Assembly (NCBI RefSeq): GCF_005502885.1
Contig: NZ_SCMR01000006.1
Coordinates: forward strand, 1-64,000
DNA: 64,000 nucleotides
Source of the DNA: Microbacterium sp. 2FI
GTDB lineage: Bacteria; Actinomycetota; Actinomycetes; Actinomycetales; Microbacteriaceae
Reading direction: 5' to 3'
Part shown: in pieces, positions 42,019 through 50,320 of the stretch
Numbering within the stretch: position 1 is the first letter of the stretch
Layout: every line of letters starts with the position of its first letter
Translations under genes and position numbers: made by a program
The notes under the pieces: model-generated
Told to the model about the DNA's origin: nothing
Database searches by the model: none
Seen by the model: the letters and a program-made list of their open reading frames with translations, nothing else

Positions 42019-42749
42019 GCGGCGACCTCCGCGGGGACGGACACGCGCGGTCGCAGGAGGGCCAGCAGAAAGGCCATCCCGGCCCGAACCAGGTAGATGC
42101 TCGCCCGAAACGGCTGATGCGACGGTGAGCCAGCTTGACGGGGGCGCATCGCGACCGGGTGCTGCGTAAGGCGGAGTCCGGCGCGTGCGCCGATCACGAG
42201 AGCCTCGACCGTGTCGCCGAGGTACTCCGCCGGGTAGGTCTCGGCGAAGAGCCGCACCGCCGCCGGACCGTTCGCCTTGAACCCGCTCGTGACGTCGTCG
42301 AGTCGGCGTCCGGCAACGCGGCTCACGGCCCCCGCGAGAACGCGCATCGCCCAGCGCCGCGGCCCACGGGCGTCGTAGTCGCCGACCCCGGCGAAGCGCG
42401 CGCCGATGACGACGTCGGCGTCCTGGAGGCCCGCGACCAGCTCGGGGATGTAGCGCGGATCGTGCTGACCGTCAGCATCCACTTGCACCACGATCGAGTG
42501 ACCGTGATCTCTCGCATACCGGAATCCCGCCCGCATCGCGCCGCCGACGCCGAGGTTGAACGGCAGTCGGAGCACGATCGCCTCGGCCTCGCGGGCGGCA
42601 CGGGCGGTTGCGTCCGTCGAGCCGTCGTCGACGACCAGGCACACCGCCTCGGGGACGGCCTCGCGGACGCTCCGCACCACCGCCGCCACGGACTCCTCTT
42701 CGTTGAGCGCCGGCACGACGATCAGGAGGTTCTGCACGGACGCGGGCAT
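42015..42749 (-). CDS. Polyprenyl-phosphate glycosyltransferase (DPM1-like GT2)
   Basis: A 244-residue GT-A enzyme: LLIVVPALNEEESVAAVV, LVVDDGSTDAT, FNLGVGGAMRAGFRYA and the DxD-type QVDADGQHDP. The RLDDVTSGFKANG motif is typical of dolichol-phosphate-mannose-synthase-like enzymes that load a sugar onto undecaprenyl phosphate. No C-terminal membrane domain; that job is probably done by the DUF2304 protein it overlaps. The ATG at 42749 is 8 nt after TAGGAT. The product would donate sugars outside the membrane. Confidence 0.9.
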   Translation of the reverse strand: MPASVQNLLIVVPALNEEESVAAVVRSVREAVPEAVCLVVDDGSTDATARAAREAEAIVLRLPFNLGVGGAMRAGFRYARDHGHSIVVQVDADGQHDPRYIPELVAGLQDADVVIGARFAGVGDYDARGPRRWAMRVLAGAVSRVAGRRLDDVTSGFKANGPAAVRLFAETYPAEYLGDTVEALVIGARAGLRLTQHPVAMRPRQAGSPSHQPFRASIYLVRAGMAFLLALLRPRVSVPAEVAA

Positions 42750-42757
42750 ATCACCCG

Positions 42758-42763
42758 ATCCTA
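42758..42763 (-). promoter_or_regulatory. -10 box of the GT2-DUF2304-GT4 operon
   Basis: TAGGAT on the minus strand, 8 nt before the ATG, in the 32-bp gap after the large membrane protein gene. It predicts a leaderless transcript. Confidence 0.5.
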
Positions 42764-42781
42764 GTCGAGCGCGGTTCGAGC

Positions 42782-44743
42782 TCACCGCTCGCACGCGGTG
42801 ATCCGCCACAGCGACGCCTCCCCCTCACGGTCCACCAGCTCGAAGCCCGGCTGGCCCGCGAAATCGGTCATCCCCTCGAGTTCATAGCGCCCGGGGGTCT
42901 CCTCCCCCAGCCCGAAGTCCAGCACGAACGACGGCGAGCCGTACACCTCGAGAGCATCACACACCGCGGCATTCGTCCCGACGTCGCGCAGGTCGGTCTG
43001 GATCAGCTTCCACGGGTCCGTTCGCGGGTGCGCCCACGTCCGTGGGAAGACGTCGCGGCCACTGAGCATGTAGCCGAAGCCCATCCCTGTCGACGGGTTG
43101 CCGATCACCCGGTCGTCCTCGTCGACGAACTCATCGAGACGCTCGAGCAGCACGCGTTCGTCGGGCGAGAGGTAGTCCTCGGTGATGTAGCGCGACTCGG
43201 CGTCGACGGTCCCCTGCGTCACCGCACGCATCTGGATCATCGGGGCAGCGATGAGCGAGGCGATGCCCAGGGCCGCCACTCCGGCAAGACCCCAGGCTGC
43301 GCCGAACGCCGCCGCCTCCGCTCCATGCCGGCGCGAGAGGGACCGCGCGGCCCATGTCGCGATCCATGCGAGCCCGATCGCCGCGAGCGGCACGATCACG
43401 ACGGCGCACGCCGCCGCGATCCGGTACGGATCGGCATACCACGCTCCGAGCAGGACGCGGCGGAGGATCGGGTTGCCGACGGACGCGGCAACCGCATAGA
43501 GGCCGCCGAGAACGAGCCAGGCGGTAGCCAGCCAGCGCAGCTGCGGGCGCGTGATCGCGACGATCACACCGGCGATCATCAGGATGCTCACGCCGGTGAG
43601 CACCGGAAGGAGCACCGGCCCGTTCAAAAGCACGTCGGCGATGGCCTCGAGCTTCGTGCGGAACGGCGGCCAGTGCGAACCCGACGTGCTCCGCGTGAGC
43701 GCGATCCACAGCAGCACGAACGCCACCCACACGCCGGCGATCGCTCCGATGAGCAGCGCGCGCTTCCGGCCGGTGGCCGGAACAGCCGCGGCGATCGCCC
43801 ACCAGGTGAACCACGAAACCGCGATGATCGACAGGGTGAGCAGCGATGCCGGCTGGGAGAGCGCGATGGCACCGACACCCGCGACCAGGAGCGTGCCCAG
43901 CAGCACCGCCGAGCGGAGCCGGCCGGCAACCGGGGAATCCGACTGCATCCACTGCGCCGAGCCGACGGCGAGCCCGGCGACCGCGGGGACGAGCGCGAGC
44001 GACAGGGCGAAGGAGTAGAGGACGCCCCACTGGAACATCAGCATCGGGAAGACCGCGAGCGACGCCGAAAGAGCCGCGGTCATGGCCACCGCGATCGGGG
44101 GGATGCCGGTCATCCGCTGCGCGAACCAGGTCACCCCGAGGGTCCAGACCCCGGCGGCGATCACGAGCGAGACCAGGTTCGCGGCGACGGGGATCTCGAC
44201 TCCGGCGAACAGTACGACCGCTGACGCGAGGGCGTGCCAGGCCGCAGGATAGAAGCCTCTGCTGCCGACCACCGAGCTGACCTGCAGTGACGAGGCCGAT
44301 CCGGTCTCGAGGATGTGACGCACGGCGTTCAGGTGGAAAACGGCGTCGTTGGTCATCGAGATGGCCGCCGGATCGTGCACGTAGATGACGAACCGCGCGG
44401 TCGTGAGCAGGATGCCGATCGCGAGGCCCGCCGCCAGGAGGCGCAGCCCGTGGGCGGAACTGCGGGCAGCAGGTCGACGCGGTCCGAGCCACCATCCCGC
44501 GAGCCACGCGAGCCCCCCCAGCACGGCGACGCCGACCAGGATCGACCATGCCGACCATGGGATCCCCACCACGCCGTACACCAGCGCCAGCCCCGCGAAG
44601 GCGGCCACGCCGAGCACCGGCGCGATCGCCCACAGCGCGAGTGCGCGAAGGCGCAGTCCGGCGCCCATGACCAGACCGGGGAGGAACACCACCGCGAAGG
44701 CGACGAGGAGCGCGGGCAGCGCGCCTGCCCAGGCGCCGATCAC
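42782..44743 (-). CDS. Large polytopic membrane protein (DUF6541-like, GT-C-type topology)
   Basis: A 653-residue protein with about 12 to 14 membrane helices up to residue 470 and a C-terminal extracellular domain (about 475-653, e.g. DEFVDEDDRVIGNPSTGMGF). A loop after the third or fourth helix has TTARFVIYVHDPAAISMTND and AVFHLNAVRHILETG, the acidic loop pattern of GT-C glycosyltransferases. It may transfer a sugar from a polyprenyl phosphate outside the membrane, which would suit the neighbouring DPM1-like enzyme. DUF6541 membership is by recollection. The GTG overlaps the wzt2 stop. Confidence 0.7.
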   Translation of the reverse strand: MIGAWAGALPALLVAFAVVFLPGLVMGAGLRLRALALWAIAPVLGVAAFAGLALVYGVVGIPWSAWSILVGVAVLGGLAWLAGWWLGPRRPAARSSAHGLRLLAAGLAIGILLTTARFVIYVHDPAAISMTNDAVFHLNAVRHILETGSASSLQVSSVVGSRGFYPAAWHALASAVVLFAGVEIPVAANLVSLVIAAGVWTLGVTWFAQRMTGIPPIAVAMTAALSASLAVFPMLMFQWGVLYSFALSLALVPAVAGLAVGSAQWMQSDSPVAGRLRSAVLLGTLLVAGVGAIALSQPASLLTLSIIAVSWFTWWAIAAAVPATGRKRALLIGAIAGVWVAFVLLWIALTRSTSGSHWPPFRTKLEAIADVLLNGPVLLPVLTGVSILMIAGVIVAITRPQLRWLATAWLVLGGLYAVAASVGNPILRRVLLGAWYADPYRIAAACAVVIVPLAAIGLAWIATWAARSLSRRHGAEAAAFGAAWGLAGVAALGIASLIAAPMIQMRAVTQGTVDAESRYITEDYLSPDERVLLERLDEFVDEDDRVIGNPSTGMGFGYMLSGRDVFPRTWAHPRTDPWKLIQTDLRDVGTNAAVCDALEVYGSPSFVLDFGLGEETPGRYELEGMTDFAGQPGFELVDREGEASLWRITACER

Positions 44744-45477
44744 GACTCCACCAGGCTTACCGCCCCCTCGATCGGACCGTCGTACACGACCTCGCCTCTG
44801 CTGAGGACCACGCCGCGATTGCAGAGCTCGCGCACCATGTCGAGGTCGTGGCTCACGATCAGCAGGGTCTTCCGGTGCGCGATGAGCTCCTCGAACTTGA
44901 GACGGCACTTCTCCCGGAAAGGCGCGTCGCCGACAGAGAGGATCTCGTCGACGAGAAGGACGTCAAGCTCCACGTGGATCGCAACCGAGAACGCCAGGCG
45001 CATGAACATCCCCGAGGAGTAGTGCTTGACCTCCTGGTCGATGAACTCCTCGATCTCGCTGAACGCGACGATCTCGTCGTAGCGAGCCTCGATCTCGTGC
45101 TTCTTCATGCCCAGGATGGCGGCGTTGAGGAATACGTTCTCGCGCCCGGAGAGTTCCGGGTGGAATCCGGCGCCTACTTCGATGAGGCCTGCCACGCGCC
45201 CGCGCGTGAGCACCTCGCCGTCGTCCGGTTCCATGACTCCGGAAATCAGCTTCAGGAGCGTCGACTTCCCCGAGCCGTTGAGGCCGAGGACGGCGACCGA
45301 TTGTCCTTCGCCGATCACGAGATCGATGCCCTTGAGCGCTTCGAACTCGCTGGTGAGCTTTCGCCGCTTGATCCAGGAGACGACGGTGTCCTTGAGGGAG
45401 TACGCGTGATTGAGCGTGAAGCGCTTGCGCACGCCGTCGATGATGATGCTGGGTGTGATCGTCGTCTGGTCGCTCAT
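44740..45477 (-). CDS. Second polysaccharide ABC transporter ATP-binding protein (Wzt-type)
   Basis: A 245-residue ATPase: Walker A GLNGSGKST, signature YSSGMFMRL, Walker B VLLVDEILSVGD, H-loop LIVSHD. It is of the Wzt/TagH class without a C-terminal carbohydrate-binding domain. It differs clearly from the first Wzt (for example YSSGM against LSNGM), so the two exporters are not recent duplicates. ATGA overlap with wzm2 and GTGA overlap with the large membrane protein place it in one operon. Confidence 0.92.
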   Translation of the reverse strand: MSDQTTITPSIIIDGVRKRFTLNHAYSLKDTVVSWIKRRKLTSEFEALKGIDLVIGEGQSVAVLGLNGSGKSTLLKLISGVMEPDDGEVLTRGRVAGLIEVGAGFHPELSGRENVFLNAAILGMKKHEIEARYDEIVAFSEIEEFIDQEVKHYSSGMFMRLAFSVAIHVELDVLLVDEILSVGDAPFREKCRLKFEELIAHRKTLLIVSHDLDMVRELCNRGVVLSRGEVVYDGPIEGAVSLVES

Positions 45478-46388
45478 AGGTCTTGCGCGAACCTTCCCTC
45501 GAGGCGCCGGAACACGAGTTGGCCGAGCAGCATCGTCGCCACGGCGATGACGAACGTCGCCAGCGTGTTCCAGGCGAGTCCTGGTGGGATCTCGAATGCC
45601 CCCGCCGTCACCGGGCGCCAGAACGCATAGTGGAAGAGCTCGACGGCCTGGGTGATGGGATTGAGCATGTACAGCTCGACGACCCACTGCGGCCAGCCGA
45701 GCACGTTGACGACGGCATCCTGCACCTGTGTCCACGAGTACAGCACCGGTGAAGCCCATGTCGCCAGCAGCAGCATCAGCTCGACGATGTTCTCCGCGTC
45801 TCGATATCGCACGTTGATCGCGCCGAACAGCAGTCCGAGCCCGAGGGCGAACACCATCACGATCGCCATGCCCGCGAAGATCGCCAGCACCGAGAGGATC
45901 GAGACGTTCACGATCCAGCCGAGCACCAGGCACACCAGCAGCAGCAGCGCGGCCTGAGGAAGGAAGTGCACGAAAGCTACGACCACCGCGGAAACCGCGA
46001 AGAGCTGGCGGGGCAGGAACACCTTGCGCACGAGCGCGGCGTTCCCGACGATCGAGGTCGTCGCGTTCTTGAACCCCTCGGAGAACAGGTTGATGACCAC
46101 GATTCCGCTGAACAGGTACACCGCGTAGTTCTCGATGCCACGGTCCATCTGGAGGAACAGGCCGAGGACGACCCAGAACACCAGGAACTGCGCGGCGGGA
46201 CGCACGTACGACCACGTCCAACCGAGCACGGAGTTGCGATAGCGGGTCGTGACACCGGTGCGAATCAGCAGGCGCAGCAGATAGCGCCACCGCACGACAT
46301 CGATCAGCCCGCGGCTCTTGCCAGGGGTGTCGAACTCGGAACGCGGGACGGCGCTGAAGAGGTCTCGGGTATCGGTCACGGGCCTCAC
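45474..46388 (-). CDS. Second polysaccharide ABC transporter permease (Wzm-type)
   Basis: A 304-residue ABC-2 permease with about six helices; the N-terminal 30 residues are cytoplasmic. Family features include RTGVTTRYRNSVLGWTWSYV, LFSGIVVINLFSEGFKNATT and LNPITQAVELFHYAFWRP. It resembles Wzm/TagG exporters. It forms a transporter with the ATPase whose gene it overlaps (ATGA). The GTG at 46388 is used; an internal GTG 9 bases on is possible. It lies 95 bp downstream of the nonulosonate operon on the same strand and may export a polymer containing that sugar. Confidence 0.88.
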   Translation of the reverse strand: MRPVTDTRDLFSAVPRSEFDTPGKSRGLIDVVRWRYLLRLLIRTGVTTRYRNSVLGWTWSYVRPAAQFLVFWVVLGLFLQMDRGIENYAVYLFSGIVVINLFSEGFKNATTSIVGNAALVRKVFLPRQLFAVSAVVVAFVHFLPQAALLLLVCLVLGWIVNVSILSVLAIFAGMAIVMVFALGLGLLFGAINVRYRDAENIVELMLLLATWASPVLYSWTQVQDAVVNVLGWPQWVVELYMLNPITQAVELFHYAFWRPVTAGAFEIPPGLAWNTLATFVIAVATMLLGQLVFRRLEGRFAQDL

Positions 46389-46431
46389 TCATTCGGCGCG
46401 CAACGACGGAAGTCGCCACGGGGATCTGCAC

Positions 46432-46437
46432 ATTCTA
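46432..46437 (-). promoter_or_regulatory. Candidate -10 box of the wzm2-wzt2 operon
   Basis: TAGAAT on the minus strand, in the 95-bp gap after the nonulosonate operon. It predicts a leader of about 37 nt. Without a clear -35, read-through from upstream is also possible. Confidence 0.4.
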
Positions 46438-46483
46438 GGTCAGCCAACCTGTGCGCTTTCGATGCACGTCGGCGCCACGCGCA

Positions 46484-47944
46484 TCACGGTGTGCGCCGCG
46501 GCTCCTGACGGCGGACCGTCAGCCATTCACGGAAGGCTGCGACAGGCTTCGCCGCCCAGATGCTCGGGTCCGTCGCCACGTCCACGGCGCCGTCCACGCC
46601 GAGCGCCTCGATCCGCTGGACGCTGTGGGCGACGTCGCTCACGCGCTCACCGAACGCATCGCCGATGACGCTGTCCGCGAAGGGGCTGTCGCGTGCGATC
46701 ACGCGACACCCGAATGCCCGCGCCTCGAACAGCACCGTGCTGGCCTCGCCGACCACGATCGCCGTCCGCTTCAGCGTCTCGTAGACGTCGGCCGCATCAT
46801 CGATGATCACGCCGGCATCCGCTGACAGCCTCGGGTAGCGGCGTGCGGTCTCGGAGCGCTCGCCCGGGTGCGGTCTGAACACGATCGACCACTCGGCCCC
46901 GAGCCCCGCACGAAGACCGACGACGAAGGCATCGGTGACGTCGGGGTCCGTTCGCGAAGAAACCACCAGGACGCTGCGCGGGCGTGTCTCCGGTGCGGAT
47001 GCTGCCTGGCGTTCCAGGTGCGGCTTGCCGATCGCGGTGACGACGCCCGGGTGACGGATCGAGGCCGACCAGTAGGGGCCGAACGTGAGCACTTCATCCG
47101 GAAGTGCGCGCCTCAGAACCGCCTGATCGAACGCCGTGCCGTAGTTGTATGCCGCGTGGGACGGTCCGATCCATCCGTGCTGCGGCTCGGCCACCCACGC
47201 GCCGGCATCCTTCATCACCCCGACCCATTCGCCGTGGTAGGTGTACGAGCCGTTGTCGAACAGCACGATCTTCGGCCGTACGCGATCGAGAAGTCGGCTG
47301 AGTTCGTCGAGCTGGAACGGACGGAGAAGCTCGGTGCGACGCACACTCTGGCCGATGCCCGCGAACGCGCCCGACGGCCGGTCCAGATGGCCCGCGAACG
47401 CTTCGAGCAGTCTGTCCATCGACCGAGATGTGCTCGGCGCGATGGCCGTCCCGCGTGCGCGCCAGCGGGCCCGCGCAGTGGCCGACTCCATGCTGAGCGT
47501 CGGGCGGAACACCGGCTTGCCGATCGGCGCAGGCAGCGGGCGCAGTTGCACCACAAGGGCGTCTCCAGCAGCCTCGGCGAAGTCGTCGACGAGCCAGTTT
47601 CGCGCCCTTCCGCCTTCGTCTGCGAGCGTGGAGCCCGACACATAGAAGCAGACATCGTGCCGAGCGGATCGCCGGACCGCGTCCCAGCGACCGGGGAGAT
47701 AGCCACGAGCCACCCGCCTGGCCTCTCCCCAGCGCGTCCACTCGCTCGTCTTGGCGACTTCGACGCTGCCGGTGTGCTCGGCGGACATCATCCAGAAGAT
47801 CTGCATGCGAACCTGCGCCCAGAAGGGGACGGTCGCGCCGGGAAGGACCTCCAGGAGATCGTCCGGTGCCCGGTCCTCGAGATCGAGGAACCGGCGCATC
47901 GTGCTCGAGGTCCGCCGCGCGAAATCGTCTCCCCGATCCGTCAC
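46484..47944 (-). CDS. Uncharacterised GT-B-like protein, candidate nonulosonate transferase
   Basis: A 486-residue protein with no family I can name. The GTG at 47944 overlaps the cytidylyltransferase stop (GTGA) and follows GGAG by 6 nt; a GTG at 47971 is less likely. It has a helical N-terminal region, then KIVLFDNGSYTYHG (226-239), EPQHGW (253-258), RPHPGE (357-362) and GEASTVLFEA (399-408). An HP motif followed by a Ser-Thr motif is the layout of bacterial sialyltransferases and other GT-B capsule transferases. No signal peptide or clear membrane helix. As the last gene of a CMP-nonulosonate operon, it is the best candidate for the enzyme that uses that sugar. Confidence 0.7.
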   Translation of the reverse strand: MTDRGDDFARRTSSTMRRFLDLEDRAPDDLLEVLPGATVPFWAQVRMQIFWMMSAEHTGSVEVAKTSEWTRWGEARRVARGYLPGRWDAVRRSARHDVCFYVSGSTLADEGGRARNWLVDDFAEAAGDALVVQLRPLPAPIGKPVFRPTLSMESATARARWRARGTAIAPSTSRSMDRLLEAFAGHLDRPSGAFAGIGQSVRRTELLRPFQLDELSRLLDRVRPKIVLFDNGSYTYHGEWVGVMKDAGAWVAEPQHGWIGPSHAAYNYGTAFDQAVLRRALPDEVLTFGPYWSASIRHPGVVTAIGKPHLERQAASAPETRPRSVLVVSSRTDPDVTDAFVVGLRAGLGAEWSIVFRPHPGERSETARRYPRLSADAGVIIDDAADVYETLKRTAIVVGEASTVLFEARAFGCRVIARDSPFADSVIGDAFGERVSDVAHSVQRIEALGVDGAVDVATDPSIWAAKPVAAFREWLTVRRQEPRRTP

Positions 47945-48639
47945 AGATCGCTCCGCTGATTCATCAGCCACTCCACCACCGCGAAGTCGAACTCACTGTC
48001 GACGTCGGTCGAGCGTTCCGGGGGCATCTCGTACAGGATCGTCGAGGGGAAGAAGACGACCTGATCCTCGAGCAGCGCCGTGCGCTTCCAGACGTAGATC
48101 GAGCCGTTCATGTCGAAGCACCGCGGCGCATCCTGGCGGCGCAGGACCGCGTCGCTCGGCGACTTGCTGACCGCGACGGTCCCGTTCGGCTGCTCCTCCA
48201 CCAGGTTGAAGTAGGGATTGCGCCGCGCTTCGGTACCCGTGATCACAGAGTCGGCGTCGGCGGATTCGAACATCTCGACGGCCTTTCGGATGTCGTCGAC
48301 CGTGCGCAGGGGGCTCGTCGCATCCAGATCGACGCAGACGTCGTACGTGCTGCCCGTGCGCTGCTCGGTGGCGCGGACGGCGTGAGCGATCGCGGGAACT
48401 TTCCCAGCCGTGTCCGTCGCCATCGCTGCGGGACGCACCACGACGCCGGTGGCACCGAACCCCGGCGCCAGCGCGAGGATCTCGTCGGAGTCGCTCGAGA
48501 CCACCACCTCGTCGAACAGCCCCGACCGCACCGCCTGGACCACCGAGTGACCGAACAGGGGCCTGCCCGCGACGACACGGAGGTTCTTGCCCGGCACGCC
48601 CTTCGATCCGGCGCGCACCGTGATGGTGCAGATCCTCAT
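47941..48639 (-). CDS. legF: CMP-nonulosonic acid cytidylyltransferase (NeuA/LegF-like)
   Basis: A 232-residue cytidylyltransferase: MRICTITVRAGSKGVPGKNL holds the CTP-binding loop (RAGSKGVPGKN), followed by VVVSSDSDEI, DLDATSPLRTVDDI and RCFDMNGSIYVWKR. It couples CTP with a nonulosonic acid to give the CMP-activated donor. NeuA and LegF share this fold; partner genes for LegB and LegC favour a legionaminic-type sugar over sialic acid. ATGA overlap with the upstream nucleotidyltransferase and GTGA overlap downstream. Confidence 0.9.
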   Translation of the reverse strand: MRICTITVRAGSKGVPGKNLRVVAGRPLFGHSVVQAVRSGLFDEVVVSSDSDEILALAPGFGATGVVVRPAAMATDTAGKVPAIAHAVRATEQRTGSTYDVCVDLDATSPLRTVDDIRKAVEMFESADADSVITGTEARRNPYFNLVEEQPNGTVAVSKSPSDAVLRRQDAPRCFDMNGSIYVWKRTALLEDQVVFFPSTILYEMPPERSTDVDSEFDFAVVEWLMNQRSDL

Positions 48640-49682
48640 CGGGTGCTCCGCTCCCACGCCTGGCGGGCGCGTTCCAGATCATCGGGGCGGCCCACATCGA
48701 TCCATTCCTCGTGGATCTCGAAGGCGCGCACCGGGCTGTCCTGGGCGATCAGTCGCGCGAGCAGAGTCGGCATGTCGCAGTACTCGTCCAACTCCAGCGA
48801 TGACAGCGCCTCCGGCTCGAGAACGTAGATGCCGGCACTCACCAGCTCGCGGTGATGGGGCTTCTCCGCAAGCGATGTGACTCGGTCGCCCTCGCGCCGG
48901 ACGACGCCGAAGGGGATCTCGAACCCGTACTCTCGCACGCCGATCGTCGCGGATGCGGACGTTCGGCGGTGGAAGTCGAGCATCCGGCGCAGATCCACCT
49001 GGGTGAGAAGGTCGGAGTTCATCACCACGAACTCGGTGTCCGCCGCGCCTTTCAGCTGCGCAAGCGCTCCGGCCGTGCCCAACGGGGCCCGCTCGTGCAG
49101 GTAGCTGACCTCCAGCCCGAAACGCTCACCGTCCCCCAGGTGCTCCTCGATGAGGTGTCCGAGGTGGTTGACCGATACGTGCACTCTGCGGAAGCCTTGA
49201 TCGCGGAGCCGTCCGAGGATGATGTCGATCATCGGTGCGTCGCCGACCGGGACGAGCGGCTTCGGGATGTCCTTCGTGATGGGGTAGAGCCGCTGACCGC
49301 GCCCTCCCGCCATGAGGACGACAGGCGTCGCCAGCGGCGTGGCGATGCGCTCGCCCTCCCCGACGACGTCGATCATGCGGCCCCCGTCGTCGACGACGGC
49401 GACGATGCGGATGCCGCGCTCCGACTTCAGAGCATCGACATCGTCTTGCGTCGCAGTCGGCGGCACCGTCGCCGGCGACGGGTTCATGACGATGCTGACG
49501 CGGTCTTCGAGTACGGCGCCCGCGAGCAGACCGCGCCGTACGTCGCCGTCGCTGACGGCTCCGATCAGTCTCCCCGCGGCATCCTCCACGAAGACGACTT
49601 GAAGTCGGCTTCGGTCGAGGCGCACGAGGGCATCGCGGATGCTGACTTCCGGCCCGACCGTGAGGGGTGTGTTGTCGATCAC
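48636..49682 (-). CDS. CBS-domain sugar-1-phosphate nucleotidyltransferase (PtmE-like)
   Basis: A 348-residue fusion. Two CBS repeats cover about residues 1-115 (LQVVFVEDAAGRLIGAVSDG). A nucleotidyltransferase domain starts VVLMAGGRGQRLYPITKDIP, with the metal-binding VMNSDLL and the sugar-site EKPHHRELVSAGIYV. The same CBS-NTP fusion is PtmE of Campylobacter, which makes GDP-glucosamine-type precursors at the start of legionaminic acid synthesis. Its presence therefore points to the GDP-linked route. The GTG at 49682 overlaps the acetyltransferase stop. Confidence 0.88.
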   Translation of the reverse strand: MIDNTPLTVGPEVSIRDALVRLDRSRLQVVFVEDAAGRLIGAVSDGDVRRGLLAGAVLEDRVSIVMNPSPATVPPTATQDDVDALKSERGIRIVAVVDDGGRMIDVVGEGERIATPLATPVVLMAGGRGQRLYPITKDIPKPLVPVGDAPMIDIILGRLRDQGFRRVHVSVNHLGHLIEEHLGDGERFGLEVSYLHERAPLGTAGALAQLKGAADTEFVVMNSDLLTQVDLRRMLDFHRRTSASATIGVREYGFEIPFGVVRREGDRVTSLAEKPHHRELVSAGIYVLEPEALSSLELDEYCDMPTLLARLIAQDSPVRAFEIHEEWIDVGRPDDLERARQAWERSTR

Positions 49683-50320
49683 TGTGCTCGTCCTTCAGCT
49701 GCTCGGGGCCGTGCGGGAACTCCGACCACAGTGACACCGGGAGGGACATCACGCACGACGACCGCTCCTGCGCCCACGATGCTGTCCGACCCCACCGTGA
49801 TGCCCTGGATGACCCGCGCACCGAGCCCGACCAGCGCGCCGGCACCGACTCTGACTCCCCCGGCGAGGACGGCTCCGGGAGCGATGTGCGCATGTGCCGC
49901 CACCAGCGTGTCATGCTCCACGATCGCGCCGGAGTTGATCAGCGCCCCTTCGTGGAGCTCTGCGCCGACGTTGACGATGGCTCCCGCGAGAACCTGGACC
50001 GCGTCCGCGACGTGCGCACCTGGATCGATGAACGCACGCGGGTGCACGACCTGCGTCACCCTGAACCCGAGTCGCCGCGCCCTGTCGTGGAGGGTGCGGC
50101 GCGCCGTCGTCGATCCCGTCGTCCCCACGCCGTTCACGAGCAGCACCTCGTCGGGGTCGAGCAGCTCGAGCTGCTCGTCGCCGCCGAGGTGGGTGAGGCC
50201 GGGCAGCGTCGTCGACGGCGAATTCGCCAGGTACGCGCTGATCCGCTCCCCACGCAGCGTCAGTGCGGCCAGCACCGAACGGGCGTGACCACCGCCGCCG
50301 AGTAGCACGAGCTCAGTCAT
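49679..50320 (-). CDS. NeuD-like sugar O/N-acetyltransferase (LegH candidate)
   Basis: A 213-residue protein with an N-terminal PglD-type Rossmann-like domain (LVLLGGGGHARSVLAALT) and a C-terminal left-handed beta-helix with hexapeptide repeats (GAIVNVGAELHEGALINSG, VGAGALVGLGARVIQG). The catalytic His is expected in GAIVEHDTLVAAHAHIAPG. In legionaminic acid operons such a protein (LegH) N-acetylates the 4-amino sugar; in sialic acid operons (NeuD) it O-acetylates. The former is needed here, as no other acetyltransferase is in the operon. It overlaps NeuB by 8 bp. Confidence 0.87.
   Translation of the reverse strand: MTELVLLGGGGHARSVLAALTLRGERISAYLANSPSTTLPGLTHLGGDEQLELLDPDEVLLVNGVGTTGSTTARRTLHDRARRLGFRVTQVVHPRAFIDPGAHVADAVQVLAGAIVNVGAELHEGALINSGAIVEHDTLVAAHAHIAPGAVLAGGVRVGAGALVGLGARVIQGITVGSDSIVGAGAVVVRDVPPGVTVVGVPARPRAAEGRAQ

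Noticed and set aside
46389..46483. Terminator after the nonulosonate operon
   Set aside because: No stem of more than a few base pairs was found in this gap, so read-through into wzm2 cannot be excluded.
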